64,000 bases of DNA from Ustulina deusta. Its lineage: Eukaryota; Ascomycota; Sordariomycetes; Xylariales; Xylariaceae. Made by a program: the position numbers and the translations under genes. Within the stretch, counting starts at the first letter, position 1, and every line of letters begins with the position of its first letter. The notes under the pieces were generated by a model. That model worked only from the letters and a program-made list of their open reading frames with translations, made no database searches and was not told the origin of the DNA. This document shows positions 11,939 through 25,948 of the stretch, piece after piece. The DNA lies in assembly GCA_023159155.1 (NCBI GenBank), contig JAJNNX010000004.1, forward strand, positions 1,240,001 through 1,304,000. Reading direction: 5' to 3'.

Positions 11939-13409
11939 CAGGATTTCATCGCGCAGCTCAACACTAGATAACACCTTACAAGGTGCATTTAGTTAATAAA
12001 TCTGGTGCTTACATAGTGTAGTACCAATGTCAAGATCACTTCAGTATGCAAGTCAGACGTCGACTATTCTAGACTTTCAACGATGCATGTCATCCTATTG
12101 TGCCGTGCCGACACAAAGGAACCTCGTTGAACGCCACATGGAGAAGAAATTACCAAAAATGACGCCCGAGGATAAATAAAGGCTACCGATATTCGCATTT
12201 ACCTCAGGAGCTACAACAGATATGAGACTGAAAGGATCTACGTGTGCAATGCTTCGTAAACAGTAGCTACTATATACAGCAACACTCGGTCCCGATAGAG
12301 TTACAGTAAACAGCAGAGATGATCGGCGCTTGTGCGACAAGTGATGATGTCTTGCGTACGTAGTACCTATGGGTAATGCCATGCGCCTCTGATCTGCGAG
12401 CTGAGGAATGCCGATCATCTTTCTCCACGCGAGACAGACTCTAGGGATGGATGCCAACGATGTAACCTCGTTAAGCACTTCTCACGTGTCTCTACTTTTG
12501 CTCAGCCCAAGCCCCATAACTACAAAACGGCCTCATACGAGGAGGGTTCACCCCTGAAAGAAATGTTCTCTACTGTACATATCATCATATAGTATTGCTA
12601 GGAAAGCGTCTTTTGAATTTGTGCAGGCAGAATATGGGTAAGTCATAGCGTAGTCAGAGTAAGCAAAGCAAAGAAAAACTAAGAGGTGAGCCAGAACAGA
12701 AAACTAAGTCGGATATGTGGTTGAAGATGTGACTGGTCAGATTGAAGCTGGTGATGATACTGATGTTGGCGGGGCATAGTCGCCAGCACAACGTACAGTA
12801 CGATATGTACGACTTTCAAATAAGGTACACATTTAAGGTTATTTCAAGCGTACTAGGTCTAGCGGCACTGTGCTGATACTTTTCCTGGTTTGTGAAACTA
12901 TGGGCCATCGCACCCACTAGGTAGTGTACTTTAATGGGGTTTCCGGGTTCTGAGTCCTTTGCTGACAACGTGCGGATTGGTGTCCGCAAGTGCTGGCTCG
13001 GCTGCTTCACGGCCCCCAAGTTGGGGGCCATTACACCACGCTTGGTAGGTGAAGTACGCATATAGTATACATTCTGCAGTGGAGAACATGTGTGCAATAA
13101 TAGGTACCTTTTCGGGAATGTGATTCAGATGACACTACATATGAACTTAGGTAGTTTGAGACAAGTCTAGGTACCTACAGTACCTGAGGTGTGCTCACGA
13201 ACAGAATCGTACACAAGTGGATGCTGTCAATTATTCTCCATTGCATCTGCAACATCAATATCCCACTCACTAATCAATATCATCCCTTCTTATGCTGTAT
13301 TATTTCCAGACTCCCATACATTATTGAACACCTAGAGTGACACGGGACACTATGAATAGAGAAACAATATATTTACCACTGCCCCAGCTGCTATACATAG
13401 GAGGAGAAA

Positions 13410-13436
13410 AGCACAATACAGTAGATGTATTGTGCT
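13410..13436. repeat. Perfect 11-bp hairpin
   Basis: AGCACAATACA and TGTATTGTGCT flank the five-base loop GTAGA. It stands alone in the gene-poor spacer with no adjoining T run or gene. Confidence 0.85.
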
Positions 13437-16400
13437 GTATCGATTCCTGGAGATGTTGTTGAGGAGGCGTCCAGCTAAAGAATGCTCATCAGGTAAACAG
13501 TAAGTAGGTATTACTCACACTGCATCGCACAATCGCAGCCACATGGCGTTCCCGATCCCCGGGAACACAATATGCGCGGTCCTTCCTCACGGCTTGACCG
13601 TTGGGGGTCATTGATACTTACTACACCGTTACGGAGTCACACGCACGTCCCCATCATCGACGGTCATCCGTAGCGCCATTTGATCCATTTACTTATCTCT
13701 CCTTCATCATTCATAACTTGGCAGCAAGGAGCACACTACCTCGTCCGTCAATAGCGCCGAGTAAGCCGGGTCTTCTGGTAGTGTATCCCAGCTTTCGGAC
13801 GCTAATTTCCAACCCCGTCCTTTTCGCCTAAGGCTTCTGCTCTGGTTGAGGGGCATCGCTGATAAGAAAGCGCAGCATTCTGGTGAAGTGGGATACTACT
13901 TATGCGGCACGGTATTCGTGGGGAGATCAGCATAAATCCTAAGATGCTATGATCCCGACTATGAAATATCATTGGTGCTTTCGAAGGCCCTTATCATATC
14001 ACCTATTTGTTGTACACCGTGTATGCAAGAGGCACGACTCTCAATACATATATTAGGTACAATATAGTTCCTTGAAGCCGTTCGGTATGCTGTCGGATCA
14101 CGGTCCAGAACCTAGCATCGGACGGTGGGAGTAGTTCGGCGAGTGTCTATCCAGCGCTAATAATTAGTCTATGAGCTTGATCGGCAACCGAGCGATTACG
14201 AGGTTGCCAGAGTCTTGGGGGGAGGGGGGATTTCCTCCCGCGAACCACTCGTTTACCCCATGCGTTCCCCCGAACTTCTTCATCTTCCGGAATCAACTGA
14301 CTCGAGCACACGGCCGACTCTCTAGCCTAAGCGTTTTCCTTTTAAGCTTATATTAGTCCAATCCGCGACTACAGCTACTAATCGTATAATTCTACGCCTA
14401 GCCGTGTCGATCTGGACATGATACAATCCGATGTTAATGATCGCTTCTTAAGCTAAAACCTTGATATCCTCGGTTGAGGTTCGCTCCAGAACTAGTATGT
14501 GGCGAGATCGTGCCGGGTTTCCTGGGGATGCGTGATTCTCCCCAACGGGATCCAGCCCCCTGGGTTCCGTCAACACTCGGAGGTATACAATAGTACGCGA
14601 TCTCGTCTCCGCCTCCCAGAACTTACTCATGCTAGTTGTCGTGTGCCAAGCGAGCCGTGTTGCTTCATAAGGCAAAGTCAAGCGAGTGAGTGAGTGAGCG
14701 AGCGGTAAGTCTAACGAGCGACTTATACGACCACAGCAGACACATCCACCACTACCTCACCGACATATGCAATTTAAGGTCAGAATTGAATGCGCCCTGG
14801 ATCTAAGTCTCCCCCTCCTTTGGACCCCTGGTTCATTCTTGGGCACAAGATGACAGCTTCTCGTATTTTTTGCTACTCGTGCCCCGAAGCTGTGATGTCG
14901 CACGAAGGCGAGCAAACCCAAAAAGTCCACGCGGGACCGAGCCAAACAAGTCGATACAATGCTATTCAACTTATCTACACGATATGACCTATCCCTGTCT
15001 TGATCGAGATGCAGTATGGCTAGCATACCTGGTGTTGTGTACTCGCACTTAGCTTTAGTCACCGACCAATTTCTGCTGGACTTATTCGTTCACCATTAGT
15101 GTAGACGAGTTGAACCAGCTTGTTTTCATCAGCATGCAGCGGTAGTCGTACGATCCAAGGCGGCGCGCCCTCCTGCCCAGGCCCCTCTAGTCTCTACCGC
15201 CTACACTGCTCTCGTCACCATTCAACCAACGCACCTGGCGATAACTCGGAAATTAGCGGGACAGACGGCGCGGCCTGGATCGGACTCGATCGCCCCCGAT
15301 GCTACGCTCGTAAATTCCGGCATTTTGGTAGATAGATTGACCCCGTGTCTGGGCACCTTCTCCAATGGCTCGCCAAGCAGATTCGGTAAATGTTAGTGGC
15401 CGCTATTTGCATAGTGCATACCTACTTTCATCTCGAGCAAATCTGCGGGCATCTTGTGATGTTGGGAGGGGCGGGGAGGGGAACATGGAATCGATGCTAC
15501 CTTAGTTACGGCACGTTGCTTCCGCCTCGATATATTGGTCAAGGAACATAGTAGTGCTGCTTCGCTGGTTAGGTATACTCTTCGCTTTGATTCGATATCT
15601 CAAGTCGGTGGCTGTATAGTTCATATAGGCAAGCGCTTTATTTCAGCCCTCAACACATAGTTTCTTGGGCACTCCATCGACAAGTCCGGAATGGCATCCG
15701 AAGCATGTATCTTTACGGTGCTAGTTAACATGCACCTATTACACGAACACATTATAGAGCGCTCGTTCAAGCTCACGAGACCGTAGACGCAATAGGACCA
15801 CTCGCCTAATGTACGTGTTGGCGCAGTCGTTAGAACTCTAGAGCACAGCGAAGGCGCATTATGCATGAGGCAATTATGCACTCAGGAAGGACTCCAAACT
15901 AATACACAAGAGCACGACATCGGCATGAGAGCTTTGCCGTTCACACTGGTGCTCCAGTTACCAACGATTCTCAGCCTCGAGGATCACGACAGGGGTGTGT
16001 GACAGTGGTTCTGTTTCGAGATTCCGAAGCGAGGCGTTGCACGCGCGTTACTGGAAGCGCCGGCGGCCGCTTTCGACGCCCAACCCGGGGCCTCTGACGC
16101 GCGCAGAAGACCAGTCATAGGTGATAGCCAGTAAGCATCTGCTGACTGCCATGCCGATCCCGAAGGGCGTTTATCTACTGCCTACACACATCCATGGGTA
16201 GGTAGTATGACGATAACTCGTGGTGATCTCTCTAGTCCTCCACCATCCTGCTAGGGAAATCAGTTCCCAGCTCGTTTGTCAGAGATGGGTTAGATCCAGT
16301 ATATTGTGGTGTAGTTTACTCAACGTCCAATGTCTAGTACTCCCGTACTACACGATAGACAGCTATACCGGCATACCTGTTTGGGAGATCATCGGCCTCG

Positions 16401-18277
16401 TCATCGGCTGGTCCTGCGACTCCGTAGGACGATAATCATGAGCTCGGCGCTGGCAACTTGTATCACCAAGATGTATATCATAGCAAAACGAGAAGAAGCC
16501 GGTTTATGAATTGATCAACTACCGTGCAATAGTTCCACTTGACTTTTGCGCTATGCTAGAACATGTAGATATGGTGAAAGCGAAGCCTCAAATCTGAACT
16601 TCGAAAGGAGAAGAGTAGCCTTACCCCCTTGCTTGCGGCGTCGGCATTAGATTAATCACGGAGGCGTTCCTTTCTTGTTCCATAAACATGAAACAAGGCT
16701 TCCCATTTTCCCCCGTCAAATAGGAGACAGTGTAGGTAGTTAGTTAAACCATTTACGGCGCCCGTCCGTTAGGAAATATTGTTAAGCACGAGCTGATGAT
16801 GCTCAAGCCCAGGGGATGGCTAAAATTCGCCCATCAGCACTCCCTATCGCGGCCACGAGGCCCAGAACAGGGATTGCTACTGCCATATTGGTTGGGGAAG
16901 CCTTTGGGTGACATTTGAAAGTTGGAAACGGCGTCCCTCATTGGTCAAACATCGGGTGCGCCTCGGCCCATATCTCCAAGGCAAAGAGGTCATGTAGCCC
17001 ATGTTGATCTGAACGTATGTGGGTATTCGGGATTTACATTTGTCTCGTAGCTGCGTAGGATACCGAGCTAGATATCACATCCTATGGGGGGGGGCACGAG
17101 GATTAGCCATTATGATCACCTACTATAATTTGCAACGACCAGCCAGAGAGAGGCTCTTGAAACTCCAATATAAGTGTCCTGGATTATGACGGGAAAGTAA
17201 CTTCCTCTAACATTGTCTTATGGATAGGTAATATAGCGAACAACCGTCGACATCAACGGCGCGCAACTACATCGTTGTGAAATGCAGGATTCCATAGCTC
17301 CCACGCTATACGATATCTAGAGTTATGTCATTAGTTAGGTCTATGGTCTTCAAGGTGAAATACGAGAACGGAGATGAGACTGGTAGGAGTTCATCAGGTT
17401 ACATAGACACGGCTTCCTACGTACTAGGGCAATTCAAATAGCTAGGCTCTATATCGTGACTCTTCTGTCTTGCAGAAGGGGACGTTCATGTCTCTCTGCT
17501 CTATACCTCTAAGTCGCATGCATTTACGAACATAGGGCTACCGAGGAACTCTTAACCAAGAAATTGATCGTCAGGTCATTGATCGTATAGCAGTACACCT
17601 TGACTCGTGGACTTTTCATGCCAGTGCGCCAGGTAACCTATTTATCACTCACGATCCGTCAATGTTGCAATACCAAGTATTATCAGCTATCTGTCTATCT
17701 TTCTCCGATGTCAGATCTGTGCGTTGACTGCCATATTCACTAGTCATAGTCTCTTAGTGTATAATGCATTGCAACTCGGCCGTCTACAAATTAGACAACC
17801 CACGACGCCTCTTCGCCAGCTTGACAACACCTGGAAATTTATAAAGAACTTCGAAGAAACTGGCTGGCTACGATCCCATTCAAATTGATGAACTAAATCT
17901 GGCTGGGAAATACGCTCAGCCGGATAGGTAACAAAGGTTTGGAAGGCAATCCCAACCAACTCCGTGTTCAACGTTAATCTAAGGAAAGAACGAGATGAAT
18001 AATGCACGACTTCATCGTAGCCTAGGTGGCATAATTCGGGTGTGCTGTATGCCAAGCTAAAACGCGATAGCACCCACAGAAGGTGTTGCCTTACTGCGTT
18101 GTTAAGGAGGCGGCTACTCAGCCATGCAATAGGCTAGCCCGCTGTCCTACCTCAGCTTTGCTCTTGGTCATTGATTCTAGGATCCAACCCGCCAGTTTTT
18201 CCAAAACCACGAGTCTTTCGATGCCTGTGGCATACCATCTGGCCTCTATCCTCTCCCTCGAGGCAGATATATTCCAT

Positions 18278-21043
18278 TTACCATACTTCTTCCCAAAACA
18301 CCCAGTCTTTATGAAGTATCCCCTTGGCCTGCTCACGATCAGTAGCAATTCCCCCTTTGACCATGCAATCGTATAAAGCAAGCCTGACAGCCTCGGGCAT
18401 TTTCCCAGAGCTCCCACACAGGCAGATAGCACAATCCTTGCGGAGCAATTTGCAGACTTCTTCGGAGTATTCGAGGAGACGATCCTGAACATATATCTTG
18501 GACGTCTGGTCTCTTGAGAATGCTGTGACAACATTAATGTCCAGCTCCAACCAGTCACTCTGAAAGAAGAAGTCGGATGTACGGTTTCGCCCGCCATAAA
18601 AAAGGAGGTCTTCTACCGTGCCCTTGAAATTTCTGCCTCTAGTGACTGCTGCACGGTGGTGAAGGAGAGCGCGGATAGGCGCGATGCCTGTGCCTGGAGC
18701 GATAAGGAGGAGAGGTTTACGCGGGTTGAGAGTGATCTCAGGGATATTATTGGACCGTATTGTAATGATAATTTTTGTGCCGGGCTTAAGGGAGGCAATG
18801 TACCGAGAGGAGAGGCCTTGCCTGGTCTTGCGCAGCACCGTCTTATACTTAACCAAGGCAACTGCTAGATCTAAAACGGTGCTATTAGGGTGCCTATCGT
18901 CTTCCATTAAAAACCCACCACTTGCAATGCTGTACTCGCGGCCCCGTATGACTGGGAAAACCGATGGGATATGCTGGTAAGGTATCCGAACGCTTGGAAA
19001 GTCCTGTAGCACTTCAAGTATGGACCGGCGTGGTCGAGATGTATAGTCCCAAAACTCATCAGAATGACCGGGATCAGCAAACTCCCTGAGTCGTTCTTTG
19101 TGTGTAGTGTCTTCTGTATAGTGAGCTATCTCCGCGAAGAACGTACGCCTCGGTATGCAGGTGATATCGTAGTTATGTGTGAGAAGATCCCGCAATGTGC
19201 TGTTTTCTAGGGGATGGCAATTCCTGGGTGTTTTGCAAGGCATATCTTCACTCTCCGGGATATGTTCGAACTGTTTATCGGCGACATCTCCCCAGCGCAT
19301 GAGGTCAATAAGAGCCTGGACATCCGGAGCGAAGTTTTTCGGATAAATGACTGCCACATCGCCTGGTTTATAGACAAGTCGATCAACCTTGCCATTCTTG
19401 TCCACCCTTCCGCCAACACGTATGACAAGTTGACGGACGTCTTGCCAATGAGAACTGGGAGTCAGTCGGTTGTTACTAGTTACCACGCCACACCACGAAT
19501 AGGGTATGGGGAGCAGCGCGGCAGGAGGGCTCTCGTCTGGGCTCCCAGCAGAGTCGTCAAGAGAGTATTTACTCGGAACATCCCTCAATACGTTGGGTCT
19601 ATCGAGTATATCTATGCCACCCGGCCAATTTTTCGCGGATCCGTTTGAGAGACGAGCCATAATATGCTGCTGGCCCGACGCTCGATCCTCAACTTCATGT
19701 TCGTACCTCAGGATTTCGCGACGAGGGTAATTATCCACATGGCTAAAAATGGCCGCTTCCCTGTCGAGCTTTCGACCATGGTTATCGATGTCATACCGGG
19801 GGTTGGGCATTTCTTCACATTTGAGGTCCGTAGCTATGTCTTGTTTCACTAGTTCGATGGTGAATTTGGGAGTGAGCTGCACATCTGGCGGTATTGGTGA
19901 TAGGTGGGGAGGCAATGGAGAGACTTTTTCAAGATATGTCCGTAGAGTAAGACACCATGGCAAAAATGTCCCGTCGATACTTTCAACGCGTCAGTACTGC
20001 GATATGAAGTAGCTGGTGGCAGGGCAGAATATTTTCTAATACCCACGTCGCTTCAACCGGGAACGGGGCGGTCTAGGATTGCGGTGCTTACCCGTCTTCG
20101 TGACGTTCATCAGCCTCACCACGAGGCAAGCATTCAACTGCGCCAAGCTGTTCAAGGCGTTTGTGGAGTTTTCGTGCAGCCCAATTATATCTGCAGGGTC
20201 AGAGATTGATGTGAGCGATTATTAGTGCGTATCAATGGGAACCAAGAAAGCAACCTATGAGGAAGGAGGACGGGAAAGCAGGATAATCAAGGGTACGCAC
20301 TGAAAATACGAGCTGTCACCAAGACCAAAAGTGGTGAAGTTGACTTGACGAAGACAGTTAGGCGAGAGGCGCTTGCGAAGGAGGCGCCTCCAGAAATCGC
20401 GAGCGTTCTTAGGCAAGTCTCCTTGGCCGGTAGTGGAAATAACAAAGATGACGAGGGGGTATTGTAATAGGTCACTCTAGAGAGACAAAACTGATTAATG
20501 AGAACTCCTGATCCTCGACGGAAGTAATGGGCTGTAGACTAGGTGGCTGGCCGGGTACTGGGAAGGTGCAGGCTACGTGCGAACTACGTTTGTTCTGCCG
20601 TGAGGCGAGGCAAGGTGAGGTGAAGTAGGACGAGGCGAGGTGAGGTGAGGTGAGGTGGGGAGAGGAGAGGAAAGGGTAATATAGGTAACTGTTATTCCTT
20701 TGCTTACGTATGCAAGTAGAAATGCTTGTCAACTACTTGTATACATGAAAACATATGAAAACAGTCCATTGCACTTGAAAGAAAAAGGAAGGGCAAGGCA
20801 AACTAAGAGCGAGTGCCCTCAATGTTGACGATGAAGGCTGGTCGCGCAGGAGTGGGGAGTTTATCAACGTACCAGCTCCACGCTGTTCATCTCCTCAAGT
20901 AATGTCCGAAAGTGTAGTCTTCGTGCCAAACGTTCGATGTCGCCGGCAGACTCCTCGCTGTTCCCCGTCTCGGAGCCATAAAGGATGAGAATTTTTCGAT
21001 GGTCGAGAGTTTTGACTTCGTCATTCTGGACAGGACCTTGCAT
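18278..21043 (-). CDS. TAH18: NADPH-dependent diflavin oxidoreductase (Tah18/NDOR1)
   Basis: Model complement(join(18278..19979,20092..20190,20301..20476,20873..21043)), 715 aa, ATG at 21043. It passes electrons from NADPH through FAD and FMN to Dre2 for cytosolic Fe-S protein assembly. The N-terminal flavodoxin domain shows ILILYGSETGNSEESAGDIE, the loop VISTTGQGDLPKNARDFW and FGLGDSSYFQYNWAARKL. The FAD domain shows YKPGDVAVIYPKNF and the FAD-binding REYSIASG. The NADPH domain shows LLLIAPGTGIAPIRALL, FYGGRNRTSDFFF and ICLCGSSGKMPEAV, and the aromatic C-terminus is FWEEVW. Three introns interrupt the flavodoxin part. Intron 1 (396 nt) carries a long polypurine repeat, and intron 3 uses the acceptor GAAAG with branch CTGAC just upstream. 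All key flavin motifs are intact. Confidence 0.93.
20583..20676. repeat. Polypurine GAGGT-type minisatellite in an intron
   Basis: Tandem GAGGC/GAGGT pentamers (GGTGAGGTGAGGTGAGGTGG and variants) form a nearly pure purine strand inside TAH18 intron 1. The tract reads as purine on the + strand, so the TAH18 transcript carries it as a pyrimidine tract upstream of the acceptor. Confidence 0.8.
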
Positions 21044-24000
21044 AATTGTCGGTAGTGATGGATCGGCAAGGCTCGCAAGGCGGGGTAAGAAGGAAGTCGT
21101 GCACTTGGCCACAGCCTCAGGGCAGTTAGGTTCTTCTTATTCAAGGTTCTTTTATCCCTTCTCCCTCCTTCTCTCGTTCTGTAGTGTGCATGGACGTGTG
21201 GTGTTTGTAATTTGAAGGGGGAAGATCACTGCCTATGTACTAGACTACTACCTCAACTTTTAGCTTATGTCATGATGCATACTGGTATATACTAGCCTAT
21301 AGGTACCTTGGCTTGTATGTAAGTAATTGCCATGTACGTAGTACACATATCGCCCTACAAAGTAAAAAACCGCAAGCCACTTGTCTCCGCATGGGAGAGG
21401 GACGAGAGCTAAATGACTAAAAATACTGCGCAGGTAGGTACCTAGGTAATGTTGAGCGATAACGGCTATGCGGGGTGGATGACTGGTGTCAGGCACTACC
21501 TTTAGGACAGACAGGCTCTCGGTATACCTTACCTAAGTACTGTTGAACGGTACCTTGTATTACCTATTCGACTTACACTAACTCTTGTAAAACAAATCCA
21601 ACCAATTTATCTATTTCAAGTACCTATAACTGTAGATACCTGATGTATCCGCTCAAGGTTCAAGTATATAGGTCACAGTACAGTACTAACATGAGGTTGC
21701 GAGAGGTTGCGCCGGTCGCCTGATAGAATGGAATAGATGAGGCTCCCCAAGCTTTCGGACAGTAGATCCAATGCTGTGGCTAGTGATAGCATGCCGCGTT
21801 CGGCCGCTTGTTATCTGAAAATAGAATCGTATAAGTACCTACACAGACTGGAATGCGAGGGGTCGATGTAGAAGAAGGCTGGCTATCTTTAAATTCAGGG
21901 TGTGTCCATAAGTTGATATAGGCACAGTCTCAACCATCTATCTGTTGTTCGTTAACACTATGCACGTAATAATCATCTCACAAGGCGCCATTCGTAGATA
22001 GCCAAGTACGGTAGGCTAAGGGCACAGATACCTATACTATGTACACTTGTAAATATCATGCTGATATAGTGTATAGTATAATTTGAATGAACGGAATAAA
22101 GTGCGCATCTCTGTGATTTGAAGTAGGTATCTAGGCTACGGTTTTGGGTGGGCTAGTTTCAAGACAGCCTTGCGACTGTAGAGCACAGGCGCATTGTACA
22201 TCTCTTCGCTTGTTGCACTTCTTAGTTTAAAGCAAGAGTGTTGATATGTATAACTAGTACTAGTACCTATACTTTTGTAATGATACCTACATGGACATAT
22301 ATATAAGTTGTGAACTTGATTACCTGTATAGATATGGGTGTTCTATAATACCTGCCTATGTGTAGTGTAGGTAGTGTACCTGTATATGAAGTGGATTGAA
22401 AAAAAAAAAAAAAAAAAACCTGTGCAAGGGCCAAAAAGGGGAAATTTCATTTCGCCTCACAAGCAGCTGAAGTTGTCAGTGCTTTGGTTAGTGGGTGTTG
22501 CTCGATTAATGCGAGATGTATGCATAGCGAGTCCCTGGCTCTGACTTGCGCAACCCTGGACTGTCGAATGTCGATACAGCTTCTAGAACTTCAACTACCG
22601 ATTGCCCATCACATTGCAGCTGTGTCCGTTATTACTTACACTTCATAGGAGGTAGCAGCAACAATGGATACGGATGGCTAGTACTAGATCGGATGTAAGT
22701 AGGTATGGACAATTTCTATTAAAAAAACCATAAATCAGCGCCCTTGTTGTACCTACCCTGTGTCTTTAATTCGGCTATTTTCCCTATCTCCAATTCCTGC
22801 ATATGAGCAGGGGAATTTTAGCAATTTAATCTCCTATCAATTACCTGGGTAGTTATATGTTTAGATAAGCCATGGACTTGTATCTGTACATGGGACAGAA
22901 TCCTTAGGTGTAAGAACTTACATGTATGATGCGCATTTATACCATCCAAAAACACAAGTTAAACTTGGCTGTTTTAGGACCTACCTTCTATATAACAAGG
23001 AATGTATTGAAGCAAGGCACCTCCAAGTAGGTGATAAGGGGCATGAGAGACAACGAGCTGTAGATGCTTATAGATATGCCATCATTAAGGATACCTCGGT
23101 ATTATGTATGTACATATGTACGTACCGATCCCTAGTAGGGCACTTAAATGAGACGGTAAATCAGCCCTGTGGCATCAGAGCGGACCCAGGTAATCGAGAC
23201 ACTAGGTAGGTGCCTTGGGGGTACATGCCACATGCCATCTGGCGCATTTTTGGCTTGTTGGACCCATATTGCGGCCAAGTGCGTCATGCGACAAACAGCT
23301 TCTCTTCAATCCAGAGAATTATGACATCTAGTCAAATCCCGGAGTCGATATAGCCGAACGCAACACAGAAGAACCCTAGTTCGACCCATGATATTAAACC
23401 ACCCATGCCTGCGCTATATGATTAAAAGAATCAACAAAGCTTGAAGCAGTTGGATTAGCTACAGTCTCGACTCGGCTCGAGTCTGTTGTCTCCTACCAAC
23501 AATGGGTAGATATAGGTGGGCGTGGCGTTGCTTCTCTAACCGGAGGTGCATTTAGAGAAAGTGTATTGCTCAGTGTACTGCCTCTAAAAGCGTCCATTCG
23601 CATGTTGATGTTGGTGAGAGGCAGCAAACAAAGGAAGGAGAGTTACAATTTGAAGCCAATTCCCCCTTCATGACATGAGCCAATTAGAGCGAGTTATCGT
23701 GTAGTTTTATATACCTAGACGAGGTACCTACCTACCTGCCAACCTCGTCGAGTGCTCTGTCCTTTGTTTTAGTGGTTCTCTTCTGTATCTTAACCCGTGT
23801 ACCTTCTTTTCAAATACCCATGAATTGCTCATTTTATTTAACTTCCACTTTTCTCAGTAACCTCCCTGTTCTGACAGGTGCAACATCGCAAGTCATTAGC
23901 GACTGCAGGACCCCCCTGTACGTTGTTGGTGCAGTTCCATTTGCTGCTAGCAGCTCACATGAAGCGGGCAATCTATTCAGGTAAGCCGGTACCTACCTAG

Positions 24001-24408
24001 GCCTAGAACACTCCTTCTGATTGGCCGTATATACATTGGCCCCTTTCCCCATTTGTTATCTCTCCTTCACGCCTGCCGTGTGCACATCCAACAAAGGGCC
24101 CACAATCACCAGAAACACCCTACAAAAATTTCTAGCACGTCGCAGCACCTACTTTAGTCTTCTTTTCCCCTTCTCCTCTTCACACCTCTCAATCCACATC
24201 AATCAAGTCAACTTGTGTCAACTTTCGACCAACACTCAAGTCTTCCCAACTTTCTAGGGCACGTAGCCACCCTATCTTCCTCCCCCGACATCAACCGTTG
24301 TTCGCGCGTTCAATTTCTGAAACGCCCCGCAAACGTCCACGCATTTCTACCTCCTGCTATCACGACCAACCTTAACATCACCACTCTCATCCACATCCAC
24401 TAGACATC
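21044..24408. other. Divergent spacer between TAH18 and the RRM-protein gene
   Basis: It contains the promoters of both flanking genes but no supported gene. It holds a TACCTAGGTA/TAGGTACCTA overlap (21435-21448), a 20-base A run (22399-22418), and a long C/T-rich leader (about 24,100-24,400) typical of highly expressed fungal genes directly before the ATG at 24409. Confidence 0.5.
22399..22418 (+). repeat. A20 homopolymer
   Basis: Twenty consecutive A residues in the spacer. No retroelement body or target-site duplication was seen next to it. Confidence 0.9.
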
Positions 24409-25948
24409 ATGGCCAGCACTGTGGAGAAGGTCACCCAGGTTGCCGATCAGGCTGTCAACGACGTTACCAACGCTCTGAGCAATACGTCGCTCACTGAGAA
24501 CAAGGACGAGAACAAAGACGCCGTCCATGCCAGTGCTGCTGAGGGTCGCCGACTGTACATTGGCAACCTCGCCTATGCGACTACCGAGGGGGAGTTGAAG
24601 GAGTTCTTCAAGGGGTACCTTGTGTAAGTTTTGCTTCCACCTTCATTTCAAACCTGTCTCCCCTCGACTACCGATCGCTGGCCTCTCCATCTTGTTTGTA
24701 ACTCAAGCTCCTTAGCTTGCATAGGAGAGGAGGAAGTGCCCGAGGATTCGAACTCCCTTAGCTTCTCCCCTCCACCGATCGACAGCCTTATCTTCATCGT
24801 AACAAGACCTACATCTATTGTGTTGAAAGCCCTCTGTGACAGAATCCACGGAGCTTTTGTTCTATCAAATGAGCTCTATTATGTCATGATCTCTTCTTGC
24901 AAGCCGAGCGCTATACGCCAAGCATCGCTTTGGGGCTTGCCAGATTGCTTCATTGACCGAGCTGGGCAGCTAATCATTCTTTTAGCGAGTCTGTTTCCAT
25001 TCCCAAGAATCCCCGTACCGACCGCCCCGTGGGCTACGCTTTCGTCGACCTGTCCACCCCTACCGAGGCTGAGCGCGCTATTGGCGAGCTTTCGGGCAAA
25101 GAGATCCTTGAGCGCAAGGTTTCTGTCCAACTAGCTCGCACCCCTCAACCTGCTGGCGAGAAGACTGAGGGCACTTCCAGTGGTGAAGGCGCCGAGGGTT
25201 CTCGACGCCGAGCTTCTGGTCGCGGCCGCGGTCGTGGTCGAGGACGTGGTGGCCGAACCGGACGTGGCGGGCGATCTGTACGTTGAAATCCATATACCTG
25301 GCTGGGACTCTGAAGAGAGAGACCACTAATATTAGAATTAGGATGGCGGAAAGGATGCTGCCGGCGAAGAGACTGCTGAGAAGAATGAAGCTCTCCCCGA
25401 CGCCTCTGAGGTTCTACCTTTGACTGACGTTACCAACAAAGTCGATACTGACGCGTCTGAGAAGAGCAAGAAGGGTCCTGCTCGTGAGCGCCGAGAGCGT
25501 GGACCTCCAGCTGATGGCATCCCTTCCAAGAACAAGGTCATGGTGGCAAACCTCCCTTACGACCTCACAGAGGAAACCGTACGTATTTGGGCCGCATTGT
25601 AGCGTCCTGTGTTAGGGGAAGATGCTAACTGTCAAATAGCTTAAGGATCTCTTTAAGGCTTACGAGCCTTCTTCCGCCAAGATTGCCCTTCGACCCATTC
25701 CCCGATTCATGATCAAGAAGCTACAGGCCCGTGGCGAGGCTCGCAAGGGCCGTGGTTTCGGCTTTGTTACTCTCGCTTCCGAAGAGTTGCAGCAGAAGGC
25801 TGTTGCGGAGATGAACGGCAAGGAGATCGAGGGCCGTGAAATTGCTGTTAAGGTTGCCATCGACAGTCCAGATAAGACTGACGAGGAGGCCAATATTCCT
25901 CACGAGAGTGAGACAAACGGTCCAGAGGCGACCACCGCCACTGCCTAA
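24409..25948 (+). CDS. SBP1: RRM-RGG-RRM RNA-binding protein (Sbp1-like)
   Basis: Model join(24409..24623,24986..25277,25342..25578,25640..25948), 350 aa. Two RNA recognition motifs flank an arginine/glycine-rich linker, the architecture of yeast Sbp1, which binds single-stranded RNA and represses translation through eIF4G. RRM1 begins RRLYIGNLAYATTEGELKEF (RNP2), and its RNP1 is RPVGYAFVDL. The linker is GRGRGRGRGRGG-like. RRM2 has KVMVANLPYDLTEETLKDLF and RNP1 GRGFGFVTL. The N-terminus (about 45 residues) is acidic and low complexity. Intron 1 splits RRM1, is long (362 nt), and uses donor GTAAGT. All three introns close the frame, and the ATG follows a pyrimidine-rich leader. The RRM assignment is firm; orthology to Sbp1 rests on architecture. 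Confidence 0.9.

Larger units (their letters stand above)
11732..18277. other. Long gene-poor spacer
   Basis: About 6.5 kb with no frame I can support. It holds a G-rich tract just after the surface-protein gene, two short strong hairpins (11904-11938, 13410-13436), a TAGGTACCTA palindrome (13168-13177) and small GC-rich patches (about 14,490-14,560, 16,050-16,120). No tRNA, rRNA or transposase fragment was recognised. Confidence 0.45.

Noticed and set aside
12095..12478. 127-codon minus-strand frame in the gene-poor spacer
   Set aside because: Composition is random-looking and no conserved motif or intron signal accompanies it.
24735..24765. A T-loop-like GATTCGAAC in the first intron of the RRM gene
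   Set aside because: The flanking bases do not pair into a T stem and no other tRNA arm is present.
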